Assembly: GCA_030831005.1 (NCBI GenBank)
Contig: JAURLW010000082.1
Span: 1-8,639, forward strand
Source: Bacteroidota bacterium
GTDB lineage: Bacteria; Bacteroidota; Bacteroidia; Chitinophagales; Chitinophagaceae
Length of the DNA stretch: 8,639 nucleotides
Direction of reading: 5' to 3'
The notes beneath the pieces were generated by a model that saw only the letters and a program-made list of their open reading frames with translations, had not been told where the DNA came from and did no database searches. The position numbers were made by a program, and so were the translations under genes. The first letter of the stretch is position 1. Every line of letters begins with the position of its first letter. This document shows positions 1 to 6,041 of this stretch, piece by piece.

Positions 1-1272
1 CAAATTGGTTGTTACTGTTCTTTGCTCTAATGGACTCGGATACACATCTACAATGGAACAACTTAAGGTAGCATTAGCATAGGTTTTCAATAAATCTATA
101 GCTCTGAATAGTGCTTCAGGAACTTGCAGCATATCTACTCCTTTCTCAAAATGAGTAGCTGCATCGGTTCTCAAACCATGATGCAAAGATGTTTTTCTAA
201 TCCACATCGGATTGAAATATGCACTCTCTATGAAAAGTGAAGTTGTATTTGAAGTTACACCACTTTTAGCACCACCATACACTCCAGCCATACACATAGG
301 CTCAAGAGCGTTACAAATCATTAAATCCGTATCGATTAAATTCCTTTCTTTATCATCTAAACTAATAAATTTAGATGCCGTTGTAGCTGTTTTTACAACA
401 ACTTTGTTGCCCTCAATTTTTGAAGCATCAAATGCATGAAGTGGCTGACCATATTCATGCAATATGAAATTGGTAATATCGACTACATTATTAATGCTTC
501 TTATGCCAAGCGTTTTTAGTTTTGTTTGTAACCATTCTGGTGATGGACCAACCTGTACATTACTTAAATGAGCCCCCATATATCGCGGACATGCAACTGG
601 ATGTTGTATTTCCACTTCAACAAGCGGCGTATTAGTATTCGATTGCTTTTCAAAACTTGGAAGCTTAACTTCAAATAATTGCTTTCTATGATGAGTTAAA
701 TAAGCACAAATATCTTTAGCTACTCCTATATGACTCATTGCATCAGCTCTATTGGGGGTTAGCCCAATATGAATAGCAATTTCTGGTGCAGGAATATTAA
801 AATAATCAGCTGCTTTAGAGCCAACTACCAAATCGTTTGGTAAAACTTTTATACCATCATGACTAGAGCCAATACCAATCTCATCTTCAGCACAAAGCAT
901 ACCCTCACTTAATTCACCTCTAATTTTAGCTTTTTTAATTTCAAAGGCATCTCCTTTTATAGGATGAACAAAACTTCCTACTGGAGCAACTATTACTTTT
1001 TGTCCAGCAGCTACATTTGGAGCACCACAAACAATGGATAAAACAGTATCATTACCAATGTTTACAGTTGTACATTTTAATTTATCGGCATTCGGATGTT
1101 GTTCACAGCTTAATACCTCACCTATCAATAAACCTTCCAAGCTTCCTTTGATAGATTCAATTTTCTCGGTTCCCTCTACTTCTAATCCAATAGATGTTAA
1201 AATCTCGCTTACTTCCTCAACACTCAAAGTAACGGGTAAATAATCCAATAGCCAATGATATGAAATCGTCAT
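1..1272 (-). CDS. pheT: Phenylalanine--tRNA ligase beta subunit, N-terminal part (runs off the left edge)
   Basis: Beta subunit of the cytoplasmic (alphabeta)2 phenylalanyl-tRNA synthetase, which charges tRNA-Phe; beta holds tRNA-binding and editing modules, while catalysis sits in PheS. The reverse strand reads open from ATG at 1272 to the window edge, giving 424 residues. The family usually has about 800, so roughly half is missing, an edge effect and not a truncation. Visible in order: the N-terminal segment beginning MTISYHWLLDYLP; an EMAP-II/OB-type tRNA-binding domain at about 40-148 with HPNADKLKC (59-67) and CGAPN (82-86); LTPNRAD (171-177); and the B3/B4 editing domain at about 210-385, with NNVVDITNF and YGQPLHAFD at 261-282 and LRTDAATHFEKGVD near 367-380. 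The B5 domain should begin close to the edge. No pheS lies next to it on the visible side. The gene is divergent from dnaB. Identification is secure. Confidence 0.97.
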   Translation of the reverse strand, partial: MTISYHWLLDYLPVTLSVEEVSEILTSIGLEVEGTEKIESIKGSLEGLLIGEVLSCEQHPNADKLKCTTVNIGNDTVLSIVCGAPNVAAGQKVIVAPVGSFVHPIKGDAFEIKKAKIRGELSEGMLCAEDEIGIGSSHDGIKVLPNDLVVGSKAADYFNIPAPEIAIHIGLTPNRADAMSHIGVAKDICAYLTHHRKQLFEVKLPSFEKQSNTNTPLVEVEIQHPVACPRYMGAHLSNVQVGPSPEWLQTKLKTLGIRSINNVVDITNFILHEYGQPLHAFDASKIEGNKVVVKTATTASKFISLDDKERNLIDTDLMICNALEPMCMAGVYGGAKSGVTSNTTSLFIESAYFNPMWIRKTSLHHGLRTDAATHFEKGVDMLQVPEALFRAIDLLKTYANATLSCSIVDVYPSPLEQRTVTTNL

Positions 1273-1293
1273 GTAGTATATAATATTTGTTTG

Positions 1294-1326
1294 TAAAGAT
1301 AAATCATTGCTTCAGTTTTTAAGCAA
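1294..1326 (-). promoter_or_regulatory. Candidate promoter of pheT
   Basis: On the minus strand TATCTTTA (1301-1294) matches seven of eight positions of the Bacteroidota -7 box TAnnTTTG. A TTG (1326-1324) lies 22 bases upstream as a possible -33 element. The box ends 21 bases before the pheT ATG, implying a leader of about 15 bases. The pattern match is read by eye; transcription start is inferred. Confidence 0.5.
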
Positions 1327-1327
1327 T
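1306..1327. repeat. Inverted repeat overlapping the pheT -33 region
   Basis: ATTGCTT (1306-1312) and AAGCAAT (1321-1327) are perfect reverse complements separated by 8 bases. The repeat covers the putative -33 element and spacer of the pheT promoter, so it could be an operator. A 7-bp repeat in AT-rich DNA can also arise by chance. Confidence 0.3.
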
Positions 1328-1387
1328 TTTCATAAAAAGAGGCGATGTTTACTCTTTACCGTTTTTTGTAAGTAACTTAGCCTTTCT

Positions 1388-1472
1388 TGTTAATTATGAA
1401 TAAATAATGTGGATAACTCAGTAAATGTCAACAAATAACTTATAAAAACAAGCATAAACCTGTTAATTACGA
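1388..1472 (+). repeat. Pair of 12-bp direct repeats TGTTAATTA(T/C)GA
   Basis: TGTTAATTATGA at 1388-1399 and TGTTAATTACGA at 1461-1472 differ at one base. Their starts are 73 bases apart, close to seven helical turns, and the DnaA box lies between them. They could be binding sites for one regulator of dnaB or simply AT-rich coincidence. The core TTAATTA is palindromic. Confidence 0.4.
1408..1416 (-). promoter_or_regulatory. Perfect consensus DnaA box (TTATCCACA)
   Basis: The plus strand reads TGTGGATAA, the exact reverse complement of the consensus box TTATCCACA bound by the initiator DnaA. It sits 150 bases upstream of the replicative helicase gene. I found no second box within one mismatch in the spacer, so regulation of dnaB is a more natural reading than an origin. 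Binding is not shown by sequence alone. Confidence 0.55.
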
Positions 1473-1509
1473 TAAGAAAATAAAGGATAAAATTAAAAAT
1501 TAACATGAC

Positions 1510-1540
1510 TTGCATTACGTTTAGGCTGTATGTAATTTAG
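1510..1540 (+). promoter_or_regulatory. Weak candidate promoter of dnaB
   Basis: TTG (1510-1512), a 20-base spacer and TAATTTAG (1533-1540, seven of eight to TAnnTTTG) lie 26 bases before the dnaB ATG. An alternative -7 box is TACGTTTA at 1516-1523, which lacks a well-placed TTG. Neither is a perfect match, so the true promoter is uncertain. Confidence 0.3.
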
Positions 1541-1566
1541 AGTCTCAATCATAAAAAAATCTGACT

Positions 1567-3177
1567 ATGGCAGTTAATACTAAAAGAGAAGTGAGCAAAG
1601 GGAAACAGCCCAAAATAGACTTTAATTCTATCATGTATGGGAAAGTACCTCCACAGGCTATTGAATTGGAGGAGGCCGTTTTAGGTGCCATCATGTTAGA
1701 AACCGATAAACTAGCGGAAACACTTGAAATTATTCAAGCTACAGATTGTTTCTATGTAGAAGCGCATCAAAAAATATACGCTTGTATCAGAAATCTATTT
1801 GACAAAGGCATACCCGTTGACTTATTAACGGTTTCTGAAGAATTAAGAAAAAATGACGAGTTAGAATTAGTAGGTGGAGCATATTATCTGACCAAATTGA
1901 CTATGAATGTGGTTTCGAGTGCCAATGTGGAGCATCATGCCCGCATTATCATGGAGAAGTTCATCATGCGTGAATTAATCAGAAATTCAAGTGATATTAT
2001 TGGCAGTGCATATGATGCATCAACCGATGTTTTTGATTTATTGGATACAGCGGAGACCAGACTATACGATATTACAGATAAACACCTCCGTAAAAACTTT
2101 ACTTCCCTTAAAGAAGTTTTAGTAAAAACTGTAAAAGAAATTGAAGAAGCAAAGAATAAAAAAGATGATGTAACTGGGGTACCTACTGGCTTCCAAGAAT
2201 TGGATAAACTTACATCTGGTTGGCAGAAAAATGCTTTAATTGTTGTTGCCGCTAGACCAGCAGTAGGCAAAACAGCCTTCTGTTTGAATTTAGCCATGAA
2301 TGCTGCAATGAATAGTAGCAAACCTTTTCCAGTAGCCTTTTTCTCCCTAGAGATGGGTGCAGGCGAGCTCGTAAAAAGGATGTTGGCTGCACAAACAGAA
2401 GTAAACATGGATGCTATTACAAAAGGTCGTATGCAAGATCATGAGTTCATTCAAATGCAACAACGAATGAGCAAATTAGCTACTTCGCCAATTTATCTTG
2501 ATGATCAAGCAGCGATTAATATATTTGAATTAAGAGCAAAAGCAAGAAGATTAAAACAACGCCATGGAATAGAAATGATTATTATCGATTATTTACAATT
2601 AATGTCGGGCTCTAGTACCAATGGCGGTAATCGTGAACAAGAGATTTCTAAAATTTCCAGAGATTTAAAATCGCTAGCAAAAGAATTAGCTATTCCTATT
2701 ATTGCCTTATCACAATTGAATCGTTCGGTTGAATCAAGAACGACTTCTAAAGTACCTCAATTAAGTGATTTACGTGAATCAGGTGCAATTGAGCAAGATG
2801 CGGATATGGTTATTTTCTTATATAGACCAGAATATTATGGGGTAAATAATGATGAAAATGGTCAGTCTATTGAAGGCGAAACGCATATTTACATCGCAAA
2901 AAATAGAAGTGGTAGTACGGATACTGTTAAATTAAAATTCATTAAAGAATATCAAAAATTCGTTGACTTAGAAACCGGATTTAATAATGGATTTTACAAT
3001 GCAAGAGCAGGTATCAGTCAAGACCCAAGCGATTTTGACAAATCAAAATTATATATCCAAGATGGTTTCCAAACCCTACAGTCAAAAGCCAATGATGTAG
3101 CATTTGATGATGATGATTTCCCTAAAGACAGTGGCTTAAAAAACAATTTCCAAGAAGACGAAGACATTCCTTTTTAA
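1567..3177 (+). CDS. dnaB: Replicative DNA helicase DnaB
   Basis: Hexameric 5'-3' helicase that unwinds the replication fork and recruits primase. The product has 536 residues, near full length for the family, with no intein or frameshift. An N-terminal primase-interacting helical domain (about 25-130, opening VPPQAIELEEAVLGAIML) is followed by a linker and a RecA-like ATPase domain (about 190-460). Visible motifs are Walker A ARPAVGKT (229-236), SLEM after the next strand, Walker B IIIDYLQL (338-345), SDLRESGAIEQDAD (400-413) and IAKNRSG (443-449) with the Lys/Arg pair expected to contact the neighbouring subunit's ATP. The last 75 or so residues form a low-complexity acidic tail with FDDDDFP (513-519) and a terminal EDEDIPF, which resembles the SSB C-terminal tip. 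ATG 1567 is chosen because the conserved N-domain starts about 25 residues in; no clear Shine-Dalgarno precedes it. The next gene begins 10 bases after the stop, so cotranscription is likely. Confidence 0.98.
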   Translation: MAVNTKREVSKGKQPKIDFNSIMYGKVPPQAIELEEAVLGAIMLETDKLAETLEIIQATDCFYVEAHQKIYACIRNLFDKGIPVDLLTVSEELRKNDELELVGGAYYLTKLTMNVVSSANVEHHARIIMEKFIMRELIRNSSDIIGSAYDASTDVFDLLDTAETRLYDITDKHLRKNFTSLKEVLVKTVKEIEEAKNKKDDVTGVPTGFQELDKLTSGWQKNALIVVAARPAVGKTAFCLNLAMNAAMNSSKPFPVAFFSLEMGAGELVKRMLAAQTEVNMDAITKGRMQDHEFIQMQQRMSKLATSPIYLDDQAAINIFELRAKARRLKQRHGIEMIIIDYLQLMSGSSTNGGNREQEISKISRDLKSLAKELAIPIIALSQLNRSVESRTTSKVPQLSDLRESGAIEQDADMVIFLYRPEYYGVNNDENGQSIEGETHIYIAKNRSGSTDTVKLKFIKEYQKFVDLETGFNNGFYNARAGISQDPSDFDKSKLYIQDGFQTLQSKANDVAFDDDDFPKDSGLKNNFQEDEDIPF

Positions 3178-3187
3178 AATATATACT

Positions 3188-4204
3188 ATGCAAGAAAGAA
3201 AACCCGTTTATTACAGTGAGTATTTACAATTACCAACTATTTTAAACGCACAAGCACCTGAAAGTACTAAAGAAAATATTAAAGCTGATGATGAAATGCT
3301 ATTCATCATCATCCACCAAACATACGAATTGTGGTTCAAACAAATATTACACGAATTAGGAATTATTAGAAGTGTTTTCAAACAAGACACCATTGACAAT
3401 AGCTCTGCCGATATCTATAATTCAGTTCATAGAGCTAAAAGAATTATTAAAATCATGGAGTTGATGGTAAACCAAATGTCGATTATGGAAACCATGACAC
3501 CATTAGATTTCTTAGATTTTAGGGATTTACTTAGACCAGCATCTGGCTTCCAATCTATACAATTTAAAATTATTGAAGCTACTTTAGGATTAGCATATGA
3601 TCAACGACATGGCAAAGGTTATTACTTATCTCAATTAAGTCAGCATGATATAGATTTAGTAAAACAAGCAGAATCAGAAGAGTCTTTATTGTCGCTAATA
3701 AACAAATGGCTAGAGCGTATGCCTTATGCAAATGATGCGCAACATTGGAATCAGAATGATTTTTGGAATCAATACGAAGCCGCTTACAGCAATAGTTTAC
3801 AAGAATCAGAAAAGGATAATGTAAAAACATTTAGAAGTTTATTCATGGATGCCGAACAATATCCGAATGACAGAAAAATGAGCATGAAAGCATGCCAAAA
3901 TGCATTATTCATTATTCTATACAGAGACTATCCCCTATTCCACTTGCCTTATGAATTACTAAGTACCTTATTGGAAGTAGATGAGCAATTGGGATTATGG
4001 AGACAACGCCACATCCATATGGTACAACGTACTATTGGCAAACGTGTAGGCACTGGTGGAAGTACCGGAGCAGCTTATCTTAAAGCAGCAGCAGACACCC
4101 ACTATGTATTTAAAGAATTGGCTGAATTAACGTCATTCCTTTTACCAAGAAATGCTTTACCAAAATTACCAGATACCTTGATTAAAAATTTAAGCTATCA
4201 ATAG
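3188..4204 (+). CDS. kynA: Tryptophan 2,3-dioxygenase family protein
   Basis: Cytoplasmic heme enzyme that oxidises L-tryptophan to N-formylkynurenine, the first step of the kynurenine pathway (tryptophan breakdown or de novo NAD synthesis). The 338-residue all-helical product carries the family hallmarks: DDEMLFIIIHQTYELWFKQ (34-52) with the distal-pocket Phe39 and His43; LDFLDFRDLLRPASGFQS (107-123) with Arg112, matching the Arg that binds the substrate carboxylate; RQRH with His275 as the proximal heme ligand; and GTGGSTG (288-294) with Thr289, 14 residues on, matching the substrate-binding Thr of the human enzyme. All expected active-site residues are present, so activity is likely. It starts 10 bases after dnaB and probably shares its transcript. 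No kynurenine formamidase, kynureninase or 3-hydroxyanthranilate dioxygenase gene is visible. It converges with the next gene with a 1-base gap. Confidence 0.94.
   Translation: MQERKPVYYSEYLQLPTILNAQAPESTKENIKADDEMLFIIIHQTYELWFKQILHELGIIRSVFKQDTIDNSSADIYNSVHRAKRIIKIMELMVNQMSIMETMTPLDFLDFRDLLRPASGFQSIQFKIIEATLGLAYDQRHGKGYYLSQLSQHDIDLVKQAESEESLLSLINKWLERMPYANDAQHWNQNDFWNQYEAAYSNSLQESEKDNVKTFRSLFMDAEQYPNDRKMSMKACQNALFIILYRDYPLFHLPYELLSTLLEVDEQLGLWRQRHIHMVQRTIGKRVGTGGSTGAAYLKAAADTHYVFKELAELTSFLLPRNALPKLPDTLIKNLSYQ
3286..3311 (+). repeat. Perfect 10-bp inverted repeat inside the dioxygenase gene
   Basis: TGATGATGAA (3286-3295) and TTCATCATCA (3302-3311) are exact reverse complements around a 6-base loop, ATGCTA. 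It could form an mRNA hairpin about 100 bases into the gene. It overlaps codons of the conserved ADDEMLFIIIH segment, so protein constraint (Asp-Asp-Glu and Ile-Ile-Ile) may explain part of it. Confidence 0.45.
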
Positions 4205-4208
4205 CTTA
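4184..4208 (-). terminator. Candidate terminator hairpin over two convergent stop codons
   Basis: TAAGCTA (4191-4197), loop TCAA, TAGCTTA (4202-4208) forms a perfect 7-bp stem. Read on the minus strand it is followed by AA then TTTTT (4188-4184), so it could end the minus-strand NamZ-like transcript, although the stem is short and A/T-rich. On the plus strand no U-run follows. The right arm contains both stop codons, TAG of the dioxygenase and TAA of the opposite gene. Confidence 0.4.
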
Positions 4209-5390
4209 TTCAAAATCACTATAGCGTAAATACTTTTTTCGAATTTTCTTGAAGTCTTGAATAGCTTTCGACCAAGAAGCTCTTATACTATCTTCACTCA
4301 CATGGGCAATCAATTGTTTTTCTAATAATTGGTTGCCTACTAGTTTTTGGAAAAAAGAATTGAAAAAAATTTCCTTATTATTACTTGCTTGATAAGCGTC
4401 CATCAACCAAGTTAAATTAAATCTGTTTTTCACTAAAGCTAATGCCTCCTCTTCCTTATTTGCTAGGAAAACACCATAACAAGTATCCGACTCATAAAGA
4501 GGCTTAGATGCTCCTAACATTTTTTGAGGTACAAAAGAATAGCTATAGCTTGATTTAAAACTTGGATGACCAAATTGTTGAAATGGGAATGGCGTTCCCC
4601 TACCTACACTTACAATAGTGCCTTCAAATAAGCACAAGGAAGGATATAAATAAATTGCCGTATTGTTTTTTAAATTAGGCGATGGCGCCACGGGCAAGGT
4701 ATAATGCATTGCATGCGAATAGTTGAGGCAAGTAATAACCGAAAGTTTACATGTACTCAAAGATGGCATGGTACCTTTAAGCATCAAGGCGTATTCGCCT
4801 ATGGTCATACCATAAACTATAGGTATAGGTTGCATGCCAACAAATGATCGGTATGCGGTATCCAAAACTGGACCGTCAATATAATGTCCATTGGGATTTG
4901 GTCGATCTAATACAATAATTTCCTTATGATGCTTAACACCAGCTTGCATTACAAATTCTAAAGTAGAAATATAGGTATAGAAGCGAACCCCAACATCTTG
5001 CAGATCGAAAACAAGCACATCGATGTTTTCCAAATCAGCCTCAGTAGGTTGTTTATGGGCTCCATATAAGGAGATGATAGGAATACCCGTTTTGGCATCT
5101 ACAGCATTGTCAATGTGCGCACCAGCATCTGCACTTCCTCTAAACCCATGCTCTGGAGTGAATATTTTGGAAATTGAAACCTTTAAAGTCAATAAGGTAT
5201 CTAGTAAGGATACACCCTGCACCATAGAGGTCTGATTGATTACCAAACCAACCTTTTTATTCTTTAAAAGCGGTAAATAGGCTTGTATTCGGGAAGCACC
5301 AACTTCAATACGCGAGGCATTCTTAGTTGGTTGTGCCCATGAAGTGGGAAAACTCAAAAGGGTAAAAAGCACTAATAATATAGGTTTCAT
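4206..5390 (-). CDS. Secreted DUF1343 / NamZ-family protein (putative exo-beta-N-acetylmuramidase)
   Basis: Family PF07075 (DUF1343), whose characterised members (NamZ, GH171) release N-acetylmuramic acid from the non-reducing ends of peptidoglycan fragments. The ATG at 5390 gives 394 residues with a clear Sec signal peptide: MKPILLVLFTLLSFPTSWA then QPT, with cleavage probable after Ala19. An in-frame TTG at 5411 would add seven residues before the signal but lies within the promoter box, so I rejected it. Conserved segments are LVINQTS (49-55), FTPEHGFRG (77-85, with Glu80 a candidate catalytic acid), DLQDVGVRFYTY (129-140), DRPNPNG (162-168), PSPNLKN (236-242) and LFEGTIVSVGRGTPFPFQ (254-271). 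No lipobox Cys is present, so it is probably periplasmic or exported. No muropeptide recycling gene is adjacent. Family membership is firm; the substrate is inferred from the family. Confidence 0.9.
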   Translation of the reverse strand: MKPILLVLFTLLSFPTSWAQPTKNASRIEVGASRIQAYLPLLKNKKVGLVINQTSMVQGVSLLDTLLTLKVSISKIFTPEHGFRGSADAGAHIDNAVDAKTGIPIISLYGAHKQPTEADLENIDVLVFDLQDVGVRFYTYISTLEFVMQAGVKHHKEIIVLDRPNPNGHYIDGPVLDTAYRSFVGMQPIPIVYGMTIGEYALMLKGTMPSLSTCKLSVITCLNYSHAMHYTLPVAPSPNLKNNTAIYLYPSLCLFEGTIVSVGRGTPFPFQQFGHPSFKSSYSYSFVPQKMLGASKPLYESDTCYGVFLANKEEEALALVKNRFNLTWLMDAYQASNNKEIFFNSFFQKLVGNQLLEKQLIAHVSEDSIRASWSKAIQDFKKIRKKYLRYSDFE

Positions 5391-5408
5391 AATTGTAGGT
5401 ATCCAATA

Positions 5409-5416
5409 CAAATCTA
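5409..5416 (-). promoter_or_regulatory. Promoter -7 box of the NamZ-like gene
   Basis: The minus strand reads TAGATTTG, a full match to TAnnTTTG, ending 18 bases before the ATG at 5390. No good TTG is seen at the expected -33 distance. The implied leader is about 12 bases. Confidence 0.5.
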
Positions 5417-5445
5417 AAATAATAAAGGTAATTTAATAAGGATTA

Positions 5446-5478
5446 TTGAATTTAGTATTACAAATAAAGGTAACTTTG
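5446..5478 (+). promoter_or_regulatory. Promoter of the SlyD-like gene
   Basis: TTG (5446-5448), a 22-base spacer and TAACTTTG (5471-5478) match both elements of the Bacteroidota housekeeping promoter. The -7 box ends 21 bases before the ATG at 5500, giving a leader of about 15 bases. It is the best promoter match in the window. Confidence 0.6.
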
Positions 5479-5499
5479 TAAGCTAAAAAAAATACATAT

Positions 5500-5931
5500 A
5501 TGCAACAAGTAAAAAGTGGCGATGTGGTAAATGTTCATTATCATGGCCGATTAACAAGTGGTGAAACTTTTGATAGCTCAGAAGGCAGAGCACCTCTACA
5601 ATTTGTAGTAGGAAGCGGTCAGGTAATTAAAGGTTTTGATGATGCTGTATTAAGCATGAAAGTAGGTGATAAATTAACGGTTACTATTCCAGTTGATTTA
5701 GCATATGGTCCTAAAAATGACCAAATGTTATTGGAATATCCACTCAACGAATTCCCATCAGATATCCAAGCAGAAGAAGGTATGGAATTACATATGAATG
5801 ATGCAGATGGTAATGTATTCCCTGTACGCATTGCTAAAGTATTGGAAGAGAGTGTAATTTTAGATGCTAACCATACTCTTGCTGGTGAAGATCTAATTTT
5901 TGATTTAGAATTGATTTCTATCGAAGCATAA
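5500..5931 (+). CDS. FKBP-type peptidyl-prolyl isomerase, SlyD-like
   Basis: Cytoplasmic prolyl isomerase and folding helper of the SlyD class. The 143-residue product has no signal peptide. The FKBP core is split: the first part (1-70) carries VNVHYHGRLTSGETFDSS, LQFVVGSGQVIKGFDDAV and IPVDLAYG. The insert-in-flap (IF) chaperone domain follows at about 72-120. The closing strand segment at 122-138 is DANHTLAGEDLIFDLEL, the family signature. The long His/Cys-rich metal-binding tail of E. coli SlyD is absent, as in many short SlyD-like proteins, so a nickel-delivery role is unlikely. It is a single-gene unit with its own promoter and a strong terminator directly after it. Confidence 0.93.
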   Translation: MQQVKSGDVVNVHYHGRLTSGETFDSSEGRAPLQFVVGSGQVIKGFDDAVLSMKVGDKLTVTIPVDLAYGPKNDQMLLEYPLNEFPSDIQAEEGMELHMNDADGNVFPVRIAKVLEESVILDANHTLAGEDLIFDLELISIEA

Positions 5932-5951
5932 GTTTTTAAATTTCAATATTT

Positions 5952-5986
5952 AAATACCCCCAAAGCAATTTGGGGGTATTTTTTTT
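5952..5986 (+). terminator. Strong rho-independent terminator after the SlyD-like gene
   Basis: AAATACCCCCAAA (5952-5964) pairs perfectly with TTTGGGGGTATTT (5969-5981) around a GCAA tetraloop, a 13-bp stem with five G-C pairs in its centre. Eight T's (5979-5986) follow on the plus strand. The minus-strand reading lacks a U-tract, so it acts rightward only. It starts 20 bases after the stop codon and separates the SlyD-like gene from the exbB unit. Confidence 0.93.
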
Positions 5987-6015
5987 CGATAAAAACAAAT
6001 ATCATATCTTATTAT

Positions 6016-6023
6016 TACATTTG
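6016..6023 (+). promoter_or_regulatory. Promoter -7 box of the exbB-exbD-recG unit
   Basis: TACATTTG is a full match to TAnnTTTG and ends 18 bases before the exbB ATG. It lies just downstream of the preceding terminator, where a new promoter is needed. I see no TTG at the usual -33 position, which falls next to the terminator T-run. Confidence 0.5.
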
Positions 6024-6041
6024 CTAAAACTATAAACCAAT

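Larger units (their letters stand above)
1273..1566. other. Divergent pheT-dnaB intergenic region
   Basis: This 294-bp AT-rich spacer has no credible reading frame on either strand and no tRNA-like or riboswitch-like structure that I recognise. It should carry the outward promoters of pheT and dnaB. It also holds a perfect DnaA box (1408-1416), two near-identical 12-bp direct repeats (1388-1399 and 1461-1472) and a 7-bp inverted repeat (1306-1327), each listed separately. It is too poor in DnaA boxes to be called a replication origin. Confidence 0.7.

Noticed and set aside
212..439. Plus-strand open frames at 212-439 and 1034-1243
   Set aside because: Both lie antisense to the conserved pheT frame and show no domain.
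1273..1566. Replication origin between pheT and dnaB
   Set aside because: Only one DnaA box is present, with no box cluster or clear unwinding element, and dnaA/dnaN are not adjacent.
2251..2274. Possible intein or insertion at the DnaB P-loop
   Set aside because: The Walker A region ARPAVGKTAF is continuous and the protein has normal length; DnaB inteins often sit here, but none does in this gene.
1935..2408. 157-codon open frame on the minus strand inside dnaB
   Set aside because: Antisense to the highly conserved DnaB core, with no recognisable domain; the DnaB frame fully explains the region.
3106..3117. GAT tetranucleotide-codon run as a phase-variation repeat
   Set aside because: Four GAT codons in a row change length only in whole codons, so slippage would not switch the frame.
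5391..5411. Upstream TTG (5411) as start of the NamZ-like gene
   Set aside because: It would add seven residues before a classic signal peptide that starts with MK, and the TTG is part of the TAGATTTG promoter box.
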